53,609 bases of DNA from Exiguobacterium sp. s146 (lineage in GTDB: Bacteria > Bacillota > Bacilli > Exiguobacteriales > Exiguobacteriaceae): contig NZ_JACSMA010000007.1 of assembly GCF_018618415.1 (NCBI RefSeq), positions 1 to 53,609 on the forward strand. The letters are read 5' to 3'. Both the position numbers and the translations under genes were made by a program. The notes below the pieces were generated by a model. It did no database searches and was not told the origin of the DNA. It saw nothing but the letters and a program-made list of their open reading frames with translations. Positions 1 through 9,983 of the stretch are shown piece after piece. The first letter of the stretch is position 1, and the number at the start of each line of letters is the position of its first letter.

Positions 1-87
1 CGTTCCCATGCCGAACACGGAAGTTAAGCGCTTCAGCGCCGAAAGTAGTTGGGGGTCTCCCCCTGTGAGGATAGGACGTTGCCAGGC
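1..87 (+). rRNA. rrf: 5S ribosomal RNA, 3' part (5' end outside window)
   Basis: The sequence from base 1 reads as the loop B/C to 3' part of a Bacillales 5S rRNA: CCCATGCCGAACACGGAAG near the start, GTAGTTGGGGG in the middle, and CCCTGTGAGGATAGGAC near the end. The molecule closes around GTTGCCAGGC. The first 25-30 bases of the gene lie before the window. It is the last gene of an rRNA operon, followed directly by terminators. Confidence 0.95.
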
Positions 88-97
88 CAACGCGAAA

Positions 98-129
98 GAC
101 GATCGAGCATCCGCTCGGTCGTCTTTTTT
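98..129 (+). terminator. Intrinsic terminator of the upstream rRNA operon
   Basis: GACGATCGAGC and GCTCGGTCGTC pair as an 11-base stem (one mismatch or wobble) around a 4-base loop and run straight into TTTTTT. It sits 10 bases after the 5S rRNA end. Confidence 0.9.
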
Positions 130-136
130 CTGTTTG

Positions 137-164
137 AAGCGGTGTCGCAGTTGCGACATCGCTT
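137..164 (+). terminator. Second hairpin, probable back-up terminator
   Basis: AAGCGGTGTCGCA pairs with TGCGACATCGCTT (13 pairs with one G-U) around a 2-base spacer, followed by TTTTCGTTTGCC and then a T-run. It lies just after the first terminator and just before the ctsR promoter. The loop is tight, so the real RNA loop must open the innermost pairs. Confidence 0.6.
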
Positions 165-169
165 TTCGT

Positions 170-223
170 TTGCCTTTTTTTGAATCAATGATAGAATATA
201 GTCAAAAGTCAAAGATGGTCAGA
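170..223 (+). promoter_or_regulatory. ctsR operon promoter with CtsR operator
   Basis: A weak -35 TTGCCT (170-175) is followed after 16 bases by the -10 TAGAAT (192-197). Downstream lie three heptads of the CtsR recognition type: AGTCAAA (200-206), AGTCAAA (207-213) and GGTCAGA (217-223). The second and third have the 3-base spacing (GAT, fitting NAN) of the known CtsR box, a tandem RGTCAAA repeat. The operator covers the expected transcription start, consistent with autorepression. Confidence 0.75.
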
Positions 224-234
224 GGGTGGTGGAG

Positions 235-702
235 ATGAGAAACATATCGGATGTAATCGAACAGTATTTGAAGCAAGTGCTGAAGGAGAGCCAGGCCGAA
301 GCAATCGAGATTAAACGGCAAGATATTGCCAAACGTTTCGAATGTGTTCCGTCTCAAATCAACTACGTCATCAATACGCGCTTTACGGTCGAGAAGGGCT
401 ACCTTGTCGAAAGTAAGCGTGGAGGCGGAGGCTACATTCGCATTCGTCGCGTGATTTTACATGAGAAACAAGACGTGTTGGCCAGCTTGATGGATATTTT
501 ACAGGATCATCCGCGTCTTTCCGAACAACTTGTCGAGAACATCTTGATTCGCTTATTTGAAGAAGGGATGTTGAGTGAGCGAGAAGTGCGGTTGCTCTAT
601 CATTTATTATCTGATGAAGCGCTCGGGCTGCACGCTGACGATCGTCACTTGATTCGAAGACAACAGTTACTCGCATTAATGAAGTTACTTAGTTACCATT
701 GA
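235..702 (+). CDS. ctsR: CtsR, class III heat-shock repressor
   Basis: CtsR is the dimeric repressor of clp genes in low-GC Gram-positives; it is inactivated by heat and by McsB. The product is 155 residues, usual for the family. It has the N-terminal winged helix-turn-helix (about residues 1-70) with the signature VPSQINYVINTRF and the glycine-rich wing KRGGGGYIRI (residues 61-70), whose arginine contacts DNA. The C-terminal half is the dimerisation and McsB-binding domain. I chose ATG 235 over the in-frame GTG 226 because family members begin at M-x-NISD and the GGGTGGTGG purine tract then lies upstream. First gene of the ctsR-mcsA-mcsB-clpC operon, behind its own operator. Confidence 0.97.
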   Translation: MRNISDVIEQYLKQVLKESQAEAIEIKRQDIAKRFECVPSQINYVINTRFTVEKGYLVESKRGGGGYIRIRRVILHEKQDVLASLMDILQDHPRLSEQLVENILIRLFEEGMLSEREVRLLYHLLSDEALGLHADDRHLIRRQQLLALMKLLSYH

Positions 703-721
703 CCGACGGAGGCATAAAGAG

Positions 722-1156
722 ATGTTATGCGAACGATGCAAACGGCGACCTGCCATCAATGAAATTCAAGTAATCGAAAACGGGATACCGGTAACGAGAC
801 GACTTTGTCGTCAATGTACAGTCGAACTGATGGCAGGTTACGTGCCAGCAGTGAAACGGTGCCCGGGCTGTCAATTGACACAAACTGAGTTAGTTCATCT
901 TCGAAAAGCGGGCTGTACGACTTGTTATACCGTCTTTCGCGAAGAATTGATAAAGATTACCCGTCAGTATCAACAGGGTCATGATGAACATGTAGGTTCG
1001 ATGCCAGACGCCTTACGGACTCCCGACGAGCGAATCGAAGAGCGACTTGCAAAGTTAGCAGGGGAGTTGGAACGAGCCGTCGAACAAGAAGATTATGAAC
1101 GCGCGGCCAGGCTGAAAAAAGAGATTAATCAATTGAAGGGACGAGGTGAGGCGTGA
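722..1156 (+). CDS. mcsA: McsA, zinc-finger activator of McsB
   Basis: McsA is a small zinc protein that activates the arginine kinase McsB and takes part in delivering it to ClpC. Four CxxC pairs are visible (C3/C6, C29/C32, C47/C50, C65/C68), enough for two zinc sites. A C-terminal UVR-type motif (about residues 107-140, with EDYERAARLKKEI) follows. At 144 residues it is shorter than the B. subtilis protein (about 185); the part missing is the linker between the zinc region and the UVR helix. Ribosome site GGAGG lies about 10 bases before the ATG. The stop overlaps the mcsB start. Confidence 0.93.
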   Translation: MLCERCKRRPAINEIQVIENGIPVTRRLCRQCTVELMAGYVPAVKRCPGCQLTQTELVHLRKAGCTTCYTVFREELIKITRQYQQGHDEHVGSMPDALRTPDERIEERLAKLAGELERAVEQEDYERAARLKKEINQLKGRGEA

Positions 1157-2199
1157 TGGAATCTTATCTTAAACATCCACTTGGCCCTAAAATGAGAGAG
1201 CGAGCCAAGTTAGATGATTTGGTCATCTCGACTCGCATTCGTCTGGCGCGTAATTTAAAAGATACCGTTTTTTCTCCTGTGTTATCGGAAGAAGGACAGC
1301 ATCAACTTTGTGAACGGATTGAAACGTCACTTGGAGGATTGCAGGGCTTTGAGTATTTGCATATGGGTGCTTATGATCAGGTGACCCGACAAGCGCTTGT
1401 GGAAAAGCATTTGATTAGCCCGACGATTGCCGGGAAAGAACAAAGCGCCGTCTTTTTAAGCGAAGATGAGACCATCAGTGTGCTCATCAATGAAGAAGAT
1501 CATTTACGAATTCAAACGCTACTCCCAGGCTATCAGGTAGAAGAAGCTTTCGAACTGGCTAAACGTGTCGATACCCTTTGTGGGGAGTCACTTCCTTATG
1601 CGTTTGATGAACAGCTCGGTTACTTGACAACGTGTCCGAGTAATATCGGCACGGGGCTAAGAGCCTCCGTGATGCTTCATCTGCCAGGATTGACCCTGAC
1701 CGGACGGATAACTCCTATTCTAAAAGAACTTCGTAAGCTCGGGTATACGATTCGAGGACGTTACGGAGAAGGAAGTGATGCGGCGGGACGACTGTTCCAA
1801 TTATCGAACCAGCGCACATTGGGGAGTCATGAAGCCCAACTATTAACCGACTTCATGGAGATTACGGAACAAGTCATTCAGGCAGAGCGACAAGCTCGGG
1901 AAGAGCTGTTGGCTCGCAATCAGGATGAGCTAGAAGATCAGTTTTATCGCTCATATGGGATCTTACGATATGCAAAACTGCTATCGTCAACAGAGGCTAT
2001 CGAACGCCTATCCGATCTTCACTTGGCGAGCGACCTCGGTATTTTATCAGATTGGAGCCCACCTCAGTTTCACGAATTGATTGTTCGGCTTCAATCAGGT
2101 TTCCTACAAAAGCATTTCGGGAAAACATTATCTACGAAAGAACGAGATCGCGAACGTGCGACGCTCGTTCGTCGAACGTTAGATCATGGGTTAGTTTGA
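1156..2199 (+). CDS. mcsB: McsB, protein-arginine kinase
   Basis: McsB phosphorylates arginines on CtsR and on damaged proteins, marking the latter for ClpCP. The 347-residue product has the phosphagen-kinase fold signatures STRIRLARN, VEKHLISP, INEEDHLRIQ and the nucleotide loop NIGTGLRASVM, and YGEGSDAAG. The allosteric phospho-arginine-binding motif RDxxRA is present near the end (residues 330-335, RDRERA). I chose ATG 1156, which shares its A with the mcsA TGA stop and has GAGGTGAGG upstream; GTG 1153 is a possible alternative. Confidence 0.96.
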   Translation: MESYLKHPLGPKMRERAKLDDLVISTRIRLARNLKDTVFSPVLSEEGQHQLCERIETSLGGLQGFEYLHMGAYDQVTRQALVEKHLISPTIAGKEQSAVFLSEDETISVLINEEDHLRIQTLLPGYQVEEAFELAKRVDTLCGESLPYAFDEQLGYLTTCPSNIGTGLRASVMLHLPGLTLTGRITPILKELRKLGYTIRGRYGEGSDAAGRLFQLSNQRTLGSHEAQLLTDFMEITEQVIQAERQAREELLARNQDELEDQFYRSYGILRYAKLLSSTEAIERLSDLHLASDLGILSDWSPPQFHELIVRLQSGFLQKHFGKTLSTKERDRERATLVRRTLDHGLV

Positions 2200-2223
2200 T
2201 CCAACTTTAAGGAGGTTTTGTCA

Positions 2224-4659
2224 ATGATGTTTGGTCGATTTACAGAACGAGCTCAGCGCGTATTAGCTTTAGCACAAGAGGAAGCAGTACGGCTTGGCCA
2301 TCATAATATCGGTACGGAGCACATTTTACTCGGACTTGTCCGTGAGGGAGAAGGGATTGCCGCTAAGGCGTTATTCGCTCTCGGACTTACGTCGGAAAAG
2401 ATCCAGCAAGAAGTGGAGGCGCTCATCGGACGAGGTTCAGAAAACGGATCAACGATTCACTATACGCCACGTGCGAAAAAAGTGATTGAACTGTCGATGG
2501 ATGAAGCGCGGAAACTTGGTCACTCTTACGTCGGGACTGAACACATTCTCCTCGGCGTCATTCGTGAAGGTGAAGGGGTGGCGGCCCGAGTCTTGAACAA
2601 CCTTGGCATCAGCTTGACGAAAGCACGTCAACAAGTACTCCAGCTCTTAGGTAACACAGAGTCGTCAGCGAACGCGTCACAACCAGGTACAAGTGCCGCT
2701 ACACCGACGCTTGACGGTTTGGCTCGTGACTTGACGCAGCAGGCGCGAGAATCCCGTCTTGATCCGGTCATCGGTCGCTCAGGCGAAATCCAACGTGTCA
2801 TCGAAGTGTTGTCACGCCGGACGAAAAACAACCCGGTCCTCATCGGGGAACCAGGAGTCGGGAAAACAGCAGTCGTCGAAGGCCTCGCCCAACAGATCAT
2901 CAACAATGAGGTACCGGAGACACTTCGGAACAAGCGCGTGATGGTGCTCGATATGGGTACGCTCGTCGCCGGGACGAAGTACCGCGGTGAGTTCGAAGAT
3001 CGTTTGAAAAAAGTAATGGATGAGATTCGCCAAGCCGGGAACGTCATTCTCTTCATTGACGAGTTGCATACGTTAATCGGTGCTGGGGGTGCTGAAGGCG
3101 CCATCGATGCGTCGAATATCTTGAAACCGTCACTCGCCCGTGGCGAACTTCAATGTATCGGAGCGACGACACTCGACGAGTACCGCAAATATATCGAGAA
3201 AGATGCCGCGCTCGAACGCCGCTTCCAACCGATTCAAGTGAATGAACCGACGACGGACGAGGCAGAACAAATTCTCCTCGGGTTACGCGATCGCTATGAG
3301 GCACACCACCGCGTGACGATCACAGATGAAGCGATTCATGAAGCCGTCGTTCTCTCCGATCGTTACATCTCGGATCGTTTCCTTCCAGATAAAGCGATTG
3401 ACCTTGTCGATGAGGCTGCTTCGAAAGTAAGACTTCGCTCGTTCACGGCGCCGCCGAACTTGAAAGAGCTCGAGGCTCGTCTTGAGTCGATTCGTAAAGA
3501 AAAAGATTCGGCGGTACAGAGCCAAGAGTTCGAGAAGGCTGCCTCACTACGTGATACGGAACAGAAACTTCGTGATGAACTCGAGCAGCTCAAGTCAGAA
3601 TGGCAGAACAAGCAAGGGAACGAAAAGCTTGAAGTGACGAAAGAAGACATCGCACAAGTCGTCGCGAACTGGACGGGTGTCCCGGTAACAAAAATTGCCG
3701 AGGAAGAGACAGACCGTCTCCTCAAACTCGAATCGATTCTTCACGGCCGTGTCATCGGTCAAGATGAGGCCGTCAAATCGATTTCGCGGGCGATTCGCCG
3801 GGCCCGTGCCGGGTTGAAAGATCCGAAACGTCCGATTGGCTCGTTCGTCTTCCTTGGACCAACAGGGGTCGGGAAAACCGAGTTGGCTCGTGCCGTCGCC
3901 GAAGCATTGTTCGGTGACGAGGACGCCATCATCCGTATCGATATGTCGGAGTATATGGAAAAACACGCGACGAGTCGTCTAGTTGGATCGCCTCCAGGTT
4001 ACGTCGGTTACGAAGAAGGCGGTCAATTGACAGAGAAGGTTCGCCGCAAGCCGTATTCGGTCATCTTGCTTGATGAGATTGAAAAGGCGCACCCTGAAGT
4101 GTTCAACATCTTGCTCCAAGTGCTCGATGACGGTCGCTTGACCGACTCGAAAGGGCGTACGGTCGACTTCCGGAACACGGTCATCATCATGACGTCAAAC
4201 GTCGGTGCGGCAGCACTCAAACGGAACAAGTACGTCGGGTTCACCGTTGAAGATGACGTGAAGCGTGAGTATACAGAAATGAAAGATAAAGTCATGGAAG
4301 AGTTGAAGAAAGCGTTCCGTCCCGAGTTCTTGAACCGGATTGACGAGATCACGGTCTTCCACTCACTCCAAAAAGAACACATCCAAGAAATCGTCAAACT
4401 TATGGCCGAGACACTTACAAAACGTCTTGGGGAACAAGGGATCGATTTCAGCTTGACGGAATCGGCGCTCGAGAAAATCGCCGAAGTCGGGTACGACCCG
4501 GAATACGGGGCTCGTCCACTCCGCCGTGCGCTCCAGCGTGAGGTTGAGGACCGACTCTCAGAGGCGATGCTCAGCGGCAACATCACAAAAGGCAGCAAAG
4601 TGGCGCTCGATGTACAAGACGGCGAATTCGTCGTCCGTAATGAAGGTGTCGTTCAGTAA
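2224..4659 (+). CDS. clpC: ClpC, AAA+ unfoldase of the ClpCP protease
   Basis: ClpC is an HSP100 hexamer that unfolds substrates, including phospho-arginine-marked proteins, and feeds them to ClpP. In order: two N-terminal Clp repeats (residues 1-145, each with GTEHILLG), AAA-1 with Walker A GEPGVGKT (208-215), a coiled-coil M domain holding a UVR-like helix pair (about 410-460), and AAA-2 with Walker A GPTGVGKT (545-552). Length 811 is normal. Start ATG 2224 follows AAGGAGG at 8 bases; the upstream TTG 2218 is too close to that site. Last gene of the CtsR operon, closed by a terminator. Confidence 0.98.
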   Translation: MMFGRFTERAQRVLALAQEEAVRLGHHNIGTEHILLGLVREGEGIAAKALFALGLTSEKIQQEVEALIGRGSENGSTIHYTPRAKKVIELSMDEARKLGHSYVGTEHILLGVIREGEGVAARVLNNLGISLTKARQQVLQLLGNTESSANASQPGTSAATPTLDGLARDLTQQARESRLDPVIGRSGEIQRVIEVLSRRTKNNPVLIGEPGVGKTAVVEGLAQQIINNEVPETLRNKRVMVLDMGTLVAGTKYRGEFEDRLKKVMDEIRQAGNVILFIDELHTLIGAGGAEGAIDASNILKPSLARGELQCIGATTLDEYRKYIEKDAALERRFQPIQVNEPTTDEAEQILLGLRDRYEAHHRVTITDEAIHEAVVLSDRYISDRFLPDKAIDLVDEAASKVRLRSFTAPPNLKELEARLESIRKEKDSAVQSQEFEKAASLRDTEQKLRDELEQLKSEWQNKQGNEKLEVTKEDIAQVVANWTGVPVTKIAEEETDRLLKLESILHGRVIGQDEAVKSISRAIRRARAGLKDPKRPIGSFVFLGPTGVGKTELARAVAEALFGDEDAIIRIDMSEYMEKHATSRLVGSPPGYVGYEEGGQLTEKVRRKPYSVILLDEIEKAHPEVFNILLQVLDDGRLTDSKGRTVDFRNTVIIMTSNVGAAALKRNKYVGFTVEDDVKREYTEMKDKVMEELKKAFRPEFLNRIDEITVFHSLQKEHIQEIVKLMAETLTKRLGEQGIDFSLTESALEKIAEVGYDPEYGARPLRRALQREVEDRLSEAMLSGNITKGSKVALDVQDGEFVVRNEGVVQ

Positions 4660-4666
4660 CTACAAG

Positions 4667-4696
4667 GCTCCCTCTCTCGTGTGAGGGGGCTTTTTT
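4667..4696 (+). terminator. Intrinsic terminator after clpC
   Basis: GCTCCCTC and GAGGGGGC form an 8-pair stem (one G-U) with an 8-base loop and TTTTTT follows. It lies 7 bases after the clpC stop and separates the stress operon from radA. Confidence 0.9.
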
Positions 4697-4713
4697 AGAC
4701 GGAAAGGAACATC

Positions 4714-6090
4714 ATGGCAAAAATTAAAACGAAGTACGTATGTCAGTCATGCGGATACGAATCCGCAAAATGGATGGGACGTTGTCCAGGTTGTAACGAG
4801 TGGAACACGCTCGTTGAAGAGTTTGTCGAAGAGAAAAAAGCGAAGCGGGGAGCCGCGTTCGTCCATAGCTCATCACGTCAATTAAAACCAGAACGTCTGT
4901 CGGACGTCGTGTCGCAAGAAGAGACGCGCGTGCATACGAACAGTCAAGAGTTCGACCGCGTGCTAGGAGGCGGAATCGTTCCAGGCTCGCTCGTTCTCGT
5001 CGGCGGAGACCCGGGAATCGGGAAGTCGACGATTCTACTCCAAGTGAGCGCCCATTTGGCTCATAGTGGACGGAAAGTGCTCTATATTTCAGGGGAAGAA
5101 TCGCTCAAGCAGACGAAACTGCGGGCCGAACGGCTCGGCCTGCCGACCGAAGACTTATATGTCCTCGCTGAGACGGACATGTTGATGATTGAACGGGTCA
5201 TCGATGAAGAAGAACCAGGATTCGTCATCATCGACTCGATTCAAACCGTCTATATGGACGAAATTCAATCAGCGCCGGGGAGTGTTGCCCAAGTACGAGA
5301 ATGTACGGCGGCGCTCATGAAAATTGCCAAAACTCGAGGCGTGGCCGTCTTTATCGTCGGTCACGTGACGAAACAAGGCTCGATTGCCGGTCCTCGTCTG
5401 CTCGAGCACATGGTGGATGCCGTCCTTTACTTCGAAGGGGAACGTCACCATACGTTCCGGATTTTACGGGCCGTGAAAAACCGGTTCGGGTCGACGAATG
5501 AGATCGGTATCTTTGAAATGAAAGAAGGCGGGCTCGAGGAAGTGCTCAATCCGTCTGAAATCTTCTTGGAAGAACGGACCGCTGGCGTCTCGGGCTCCAC
5601 CGTCGTCGCATCGATGGAAGGGACGCGGACCGTGCTCGTCGAGTTACAGGCGCTCATCTCGCCGACCTCATTCGGGAATCCGCGCCGGATGGCGACCGGG
5701 ATTGACCAGAACCGGGTCGCACTTCTTATGGCCGTACTCGAGAAGCGATCGGGTCTGTTGCTGCAAACGCAAGACGCTTATTTGAAAGCGGCTGGGGGAG
5801 TCAAATTGGACGAACCGGCCATCGACTTGGCCATCTGTATTTCGATCGCGTCAAGTTTCCGTGACCGTCCGACCCGACCGACGGATGTCTGTATCGGTGA
5901 AGTCGGATTGACGGGTGAGGTCCGGCGTGTGTCACGGATTGAGCAACGTGTCGCCGAAGCGGCCAAGCTCGGTTTCACGCGGGCCATCATTCCGAAAAAC
6001 AACCTCGGGGGCTGGACGGCCCCGCCTGGCATCGATGTCGTCGGTGTCAGCACTGTCGATGAAGCGCTCCAACTCGCCATCCCATTCTGA
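4714..6090 (+). CDS. radA: RadA (Sms), DNA branch-migration ATPase
   Basis: RadA is a RecA-like helicase that extends recombination intermediates during repair and transformation. The 458-residue protein opens with a four-cysteine zinc finger (C10, C13, C24, C27), then Walker [11 protein letters not shown] (97-106), the family-specific KNRFG motif (from residue 255) and a Lon-protease-like C-terminal domain (about 290-458) that forms the hexamer. Ribosome site GGAAAGGAA. In B. subtilis the next gene is disA; here yacL follows directly. Confidence 0.97.
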   Translation: MAKIKTKYVCQSCGYESAKWMGRCPGCNEWNTLVEEFVEEKKAKRGAAFVHSSSRQLKPERLSDVVSQEETRVHTNSQEFDRVLGGGIVPGSLVLVGGDPGIGKSTILLQVSAHLAHSGRKVLYISGEESLKQTKLRAERLGLPTEDLYVLAETDMLMIERVIDEEEPGFVIIDSIQTVYMDEIQSAPGSVAQVRECTAALMKIAKTRGVAVFIVGHVTKQGSIAGPRLLEHMVDAVLYFEGERHHTFRILRAVKNRFGSTNEIGIFEMKEGGLEEVLNPSEIFLEERTAGVSGSTVVASMEGTRTVLVELQALISPTSFGNPRRMATGIDQNRVALLMAVLEKRSGLLLQTQDAYLKAAGGVKLDEPAIDLAICISIASSFRDRPTRPTDVCIGEVGLTGEVRRVSRIEQRVAEAAKLGFTRAIIPKNNLGGWTAPPGIDVVGVSTVDEALQLAIPF

Positions 6091-6145
6091 CGGGGCGCTT
6101 CCGGCAGTTTTTAACGCTTTGTAACGAACGCTTTCAAAAGAACCG

Positions 6146-6154
6146 TGTTACAAT
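6146..6154 (+). promoter_or_regulatory. Probable extended -10 promoter for yacL
   Basis: TGTTACAAT is a TGn-extended -10 hexamer (TACAAT). The -35 position 17 bases upstream (GAACGC) is poor. It sits in the 115-base gap between radA and yacL, where no clear terminator is visible. Confidence 0.45.
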
Positions 6155-6205
6155 GAAAGTGTTAATTTCTTGAAATTTAAATTCATAATAAAGGAGGTGG
6201 AATGA

Positions 6206-7270
6206 GTGAAGATTGCTGTGCGAATCGGATTTATATTGATCGGACTCGTCGTTGGTTGGTTCGGGATTATCGAAGCGATGTTGCTATTAGGTGACCTCGG
6301 TGTGAACGTACCGGCTTGGTTGACGATTCCTTACGTTGCTAGTTTGATTGGTGGACTTATCTTCTTCATTCTTAGTTTGTTCTTGACCGATGGGGTCGTT
6401 AAATTTATCCGTTTTATCGAAGAACGGCTCGTCCGTTTGCCGGTCGGCGATATTTTGTTTGGCTCGATCGGATTGATTATTGGTTTGTTGATCGCCTTTT
6501 TGATTAGCGTCTCGTTAGAAGTGACGAATATCTTCTTGCTCAGCAAGATTGTACCGATTTTTGTGACCGCTCTGTTCGGTTACTTCGGTTTTGCCGTCGG
6601 TTACCGGAAGCGGAATGAATGGATTAAACTGTTCGTCAAAAGTGAACGAGAGAAGCCGGTCGCGGAACCATTGCGCCGCTCTAACGATAAAATTTTGGAT
6701 ACGAGCGTCATCATCGATGGTCGAATCGCCGATATCTCGAAGACCGGTTTCATCGAAGGGACACTGATCGTCCCGCAGTTCGTCATCGGTGAGCTCCAAT
6801 ATATTGCGGACTCGTCGGATACGTTGAAGCGTAACCGGGGCCGTCGTGGTCTTGATATTTTAAAAGAGTTACAAGACAACGATCGGATCGAAGTGGAGAT
6901 CTATGATGGGGACTTTGAAGACGTCGCCGAAGTGGATATCAAATTGATTAAGTTGGCCGAATTGAAAAAAGGCATCGTCGTCACGAACGACTACAACTTG
7001 AACAAAGTGTGTGAAGTTCGGAACGTCCCGGTACTGAACATTAACGACTTGGCCAACTCGGTCAAACAGATCGTCATTCCAGGAGAAGAGATGGTCGTGA
7101 CGGTCATCAAAGAAGGAAAAGAACAAAATCAAGGTGTCGCCTATCTCGAAGATGGCACGATGGTCGTCGTTGAAGGTGGGCGTAAGCTGATTTCGAAGAC
7201 GTTACCCGTCGTCGTCACGAGCGTGCTTCAGACGTCGGCTGGCCGCATGATTTTTGCTCGTCCTGAATAA
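6206..7270 (+). CDS. yacL: YacL-type membrane protein with PIN and TRAM domains
   Basis: The N-terminal 140 residues hold about four hydrophobic membrane segments. A PIN nuclease-fold domain follows (about 160-285), with LDTSVIIDGRIADI near residue 164 and the later acidic motif VVTNDYNLNK. A C-terminal TRAM RNA-binding domain (about 290-350) ends in TSVLQTSAGRMIFARP. The family is conserved in Firmicutes but its cellular substrate is not established; membrane-tethered RNA cleavage or RNA binding is an inference from the domains. Start GTG 6206 follows AAGGAGGTGG; ATG 6202 is out of frame. 354 residues, normal length. Confidence 0.93.
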   Translation: MKIAVRIGFILIGLVVGWFGIIEAMLLLGDLGVNVPAWLTIPYVASLIGGLIFFILSLFLTDGVVKFIRFIEERLVRLPVGDILFGSIGLIIGLLIAFLISVSLEVTNIFLLSKIVPIFVTALFGYFGFAVGYRKRNEWIKLFVKSEREKPVAEPLRRSNDKILDTSVIIDGRIADISKTGFIEGTLIVPQFVIGELQYIADSSDTLKRNRGRRGLDILKELQDNDRIEVEIYDGDFEDVAEVDIKLIKLAELKKGIVVTNDYNLNKVCEVRNVPVLNINDLANSVKQIVIPGEEMVVTVIKEGKEQNQGVAYLEDGTMVVVEGGRKLISKTLPVVVTSVLQTSAGRMIFARPE

Positions 7271-7280
7271 ATAAGTGGAA

Positions 7281-7308
7281 AAAGAGACGCATCGGCGCTC
7301 TCTTTTTT
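7281..7308 (+). terminator. Intrinsic terminator after yacL
   Basis: AAAGAGACGC pairs with GCGCTCTCTTT around ATCG with one bulged C, and the 3' arm merges into TTTTTT. It lies 10 bases after the yacL stop and 20 bases before the ispD start, so ispD may rely on read-through or on a promoter not seen. Confidence 0.75.
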
Positions 7309-7328
7309 CGCGAAAAGGGGTGAATGGG

Positions 7329-8009
7329 ATGGTACGCTATACGGTTGTCATTCCGGCCGCAGGAAAAGGAAAGCGGATGGGAGCCGATGAGAATAAGTTG
7401 ATGCTGACGCTGCAAGGAAAGCCGATTATCGTCTGGACCGTGGCAGCGTTCGCAAGAGATGCATGGTGCTCGCGCATCGTGCTCGCGGTGCGTCCCGAGG
7501 AACAAGGTTGGTTCGAGCATCAGTTGCGTCATGTCACGACCCCGATTACATATGTGGCGGGTGGGGAAGAACGACAACAGAGCGTTCGAGCCGGGCTACA
7601 AGTCGTGGATCCCGAAGACGTCGTTTTGATTCATGATGGGGCACGACCATTCGTGCGCCTCGACCAACTCCATGCCATCGCCGAAGCGGCCAAGACGGAA
7701 GGGGCGATTCTCGCCGTTCCGGTCAAAGATACGGTGAAGCAAGTCACGGACGGACACATCACGCAGACGGTGCCGCGCGAGGCGCTATGGTTGGCACAGA
7801 CGCCTCAAGCGTTCCCGGCAAGCGCCATCCAAGCCGCCCATGAGCGGGCAGAAGCCGCCCGTTTTATCGGGACGGACGATGCCAGTCTATTCGAATGGAC
7901 CGGCCAACAAGTAACGATCATCCCGGGGGATTATCACAACATTAAAATGACGACCCCGGAAGACTTATTATTTGGTGAAGCGATTTTAACGAAGGAGGAC
8001 TATCGATGA
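7329..8009 (+). CDS. ispD: IspD, 2-C-methyl-D-erythritol 4-phosphate cytidylyltransferase
   Basis: Third enzyme of the non-mevalonate (MEP) pathway; it joins MEP to CMP. The 226-residue protein has the nucleotide-binding loop [10 protein letters not shown] (residues 9-18), the family signature [11 protein letters not shown], and LAQTPQAF plus GTDDASLFE near the C-terminus. Start ATG 7329 follows AAAAGGGGTG; the open frame continues upstream through the yacL terminator hairpin, which is not coding. It overlaps ispF by ATGA, so the two are translationally coupled. Confidence 0.96.
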   Translation: MVRYTVVIPAAGKGKRMGADENKLMLTLQGKPIIVWTVAAFARDAWCSRIVLAVRPEEQGWFEHQLRHVTTPITYVAGGEERQQSVRAGLQVVDPEDVVLIHDGARPFVRLDQLHAIAEAAKTEGAILAVPVKDTVKQVTDGHITQTVPREALWLAQTPQAFPASAIQAAHERAEAARFIGTDDASLFEWTGQQVTIIPGDYHNIKMTTPEDLLFGEAILTKEDYR

Positions 8010-8479
8010 GAATCGGACAAGGATTTGATGTACATGCGTTCGCCGAAGGGCGGCCGCTCATTTTAGGAGGAATCGAGATTCCACACGACCGCGGCTTGCT
8101 TGGCCACTCGGATGCGGACGTCTTATTGCATACGATTGCCGACGCAGCGCTCGGAGCGATTGCGGCAGGGGATATCGGCAAGCATTTCCCGGATACGGAC
8201 CCGGAGTTTAAAGACGCGGACTCGAAAGTGTTGTTGCAACAAGTTTGGCAGCTCGTCAAAGCGGAAGGGTACGTGCTCGGCAACGTCGATGCGACCGTGA
8301 TGGCGGAGCGACCGAAACTGCGGACATATATCGATGACATGCGAGCGGTGATCGCCGAGTTGCTCGAGGCGGACATCAGCCAAGTGAACGTCAAAGCGAC
8401 GACGACTGAAAAACTAGGCTTCACCGGACGTGAAGAAGGAATTGCCGCCCAGGCGGTCATCCTGCTCAACCGCACTTGA
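8006..8479 (+). CDS. ispF: IspF, 2-C-methyl-D-erythritol 2,4-cyclodiphosphate synthase
   Basis: Fifth step of the MEP pathway; a zinc-dependent trimeric cyclase that releases CMP. At 157 residues it is standard. The zinc ligands D8, H10 and H42 are in place (FDVHAF and [10 protein letters not shown]). The motif [17 protein letters not shown] near the end is the family signature. The start overlaps the ispD stop (ATGA), with GAAGGAGGA 8 bases ahead. Confidence 0.97.
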   Translation: MRIGQGFDVHAFAEGRPLILGGIEIPHDRGLLGHSDADVLLHTIADAALGAIAAGDIGKHFPDTDPEFKDADSKVLLQQVWQLVKAEGYVLGNVDATVMAERPKLRTYIDDMRAVIAELLEADISQVNVKATTTEKLGFTGREEGIAAQAVILLNRT

Positions 8480-8485
8480 CAAAAG

Positions 8486-8494
8486 TGGTATACT
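8486..8494 (+). promoter_or_regulatory. Extended -10 promoter for gltX
   Basis: TGGTATACT is a TGn-extended -10 hexamer. A perfect TTGACA lies at 8476-8481 but is only 7 bases from the -10, too close to serve it as a -35; the base-17 position reads TCAACC. The element lies just after ispF. Confidence 0.5.
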
Positions 8495-8527
8495 ATTTGG
8501 GCAGAAGAGAAGAAAGGTGGAAATATT

Positions 8528-9982
8528 ATGAGTGAAGTGCGCGTACGCTATGCGCCGAGTCCGACGGGTCACCTTCATATCGGGAACGCCCGGACCGCGC
8601 TATTTAACTATTTGTATGCTCGCCATGCCGGCGGGAAGATGATTCTCCGAATCGAGGACACGGACCAAAAACGGAACGTGGAGAACGGTGTAGAAAGTCA
8701 AATGAAGTACTTGGAATGGCTCGGCATCGATTGGGATGAAGGTCCAGGCCGCGGCGGCGACTACGGTCCTTACTTCCAAATGGAACGACTCGACTTGTAC
8801 AATAAATACGTGAACGAGTTGATGGACAATGGACTCGCGTATAAGTGCTACATGACGTCGGAAGAACTCGAGGCGGAGCGTGAGGCTCAAATCGCGCGTG
8901 GTGAAGCACCACGGTATTCGGGTGCCCACCGTAACTTGAGCGACGAAGAGCGGGCTGCGTTCGAAGCCGAAGGGCGTAAACCGTCGATTCGAATTCGTGT
9001 ACCAGAATCGGTCACATACAAGTGGACTGATGTCGTCAAAGGAGACGTCTCGTTCGAGTCGAAAGACTTCGGCGACTGGGTCATCGTCAAACAGGACGGC
9101 ATCCCGACGTATAACTTCGCGGTCGTCGTCGACGATCACTTGATGAAAATCAGCCACGTGTTGCGCGGGGACGACCATATCGCCAACACACCGAAACAGA
9201 TGATGGTCTATGACGCACTCGGTTGGGACTACCCAGCGTTCGGTCATATGACGTTGATTTATAACGAGAGCCATAAGAAGTTATCAAAGCGTGATGAGTC
9301 GATTATTCAGTTCATCGAGCAATACGCTGATCTCGGATACCTTCCGGGGGCACTCTTTAACTTCATCTCGCTCCTCGGCTGGTCGCCGGTCGGAGAAGAG
9401 GAAATCTTCACGAAAGACGAGCTCATCGAGATGTTTGATGCGGGTCGTCTGTCGAAGAGTCCGGCTGTCTTTGACCAACAGAAGCTTGCTTGGATCAACA
9501 GCGTCTATATGAAACAGGCTTCGCTTGACGAAGTGGTGGCACTCAGTTTACCATTCTTACAAGAAGCAGGACGTTTACCGAACGCCTTGTCGATGGAACA
9601 AGCCGATTGGGCGACAGCGTTGATCGCCCTCTATAAAGAACAAATGACACACGGTGCTGAAATCGTGACGTTGACGGACCTGTTCTTTAAAGATGAGGTC
9701 GAATACGACGAAGAGGCCAATGCGGTCCTCGCTGGCGAAACGGTACCGGCTGTCCTCGCCGAATTCAAGGCGCAACTTGAAGCGATTGAAGACTTCACAC
9801 CGGAAGCCGTCAAAGCAGCGACGAAAGCGACACAAAAAGCGACTGGCCAAAAAGGAAAGAACTTGTTCATGCCGATCCGGGTCGCGACGACCGGGCAGAC
9901 GCACGGACCTGAGCTTCCGAACGCCATTTCACTGATTGGCAAAGAGCGTGTCTTGGCACGCCTCACAACATTATTAGCTTAA
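8528..9982 (+). CDS. gltX: Glutamyl-tRNA synthetase
   Basis: Class I synthetase charging tRNA-Glu; in Bacilli the enzyme is usually non-discriminating and also mischarges tRNA-Gln for the GatCAB amidotransferase. The 484-residue protein has the HIGH-type motif HIGN (17-20) in [15 protein letters not shown] and the KMSKS-type motif KLSKR (251-255). The anticodon-binding C-terminal domain ends at a normal length. It has its own promoter and is followed by the cysteine T-box leader, the same order as in B. subtilis. Confidence 0.98.
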   Translation: MSEVRVRYAPSPTGHLHIGNARTALFNYLYARHAGGKMILRIEDTDQKRNVENGVESQMKYLEWLGIDWDEGPGRGGDYGPYFQMERLDLYNKYVNELMDNGLAYKCYMTSEELEAEREAQIARGEAPRYSGAHRNLSDEERAAFEAEGRKPSIRIRVPESVTYKWTDVVKGDVSFESKDFGDWVIVKQDGIPTYNFAVVVDDHLMKISHVLRGDDHIANTPKQMMVYDALGWDYPAFGHMTLIYNESHKKLSKRDESIIQFIEQYADLGYLPGALFNFISLLGWSPVGEEEIFTKDELIEMFDAGRLSKSPAVFDQQKLAWINSVYMKQASLDEVVALSLPFLQEAGRLPNALSMEQADWATALIALYKEQMTHGAEIVTLTDLFFKDEVEYDEEANAVLAGETVPAVLAEFKAQLEAIEDFTPEAVKAATKATQKATGQKGKNLFMPIRVATTGQTHGPELPNAISLIGKERVLARLTTLLA

Positions 9983-9983
9983 A

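Noticed and set aside
8-238. 76-residue open frame at the left end
   Set aside because: It runs through 5S rRNA, two terminators and the ctsR promoter; chance frame.
383-676. Minus-strand open frames across ctsR and most other genes
   Set aside because: They mirror strongly conserved plus-strand genes, lack ribosome sites and match no family I recognise.
8476-8494. TTGACA with TATACT as a full promoter for gltX
   Set aside because: The hexamers are only 7 bases apart, too close for one polymerase; only the extended -10 is kept.
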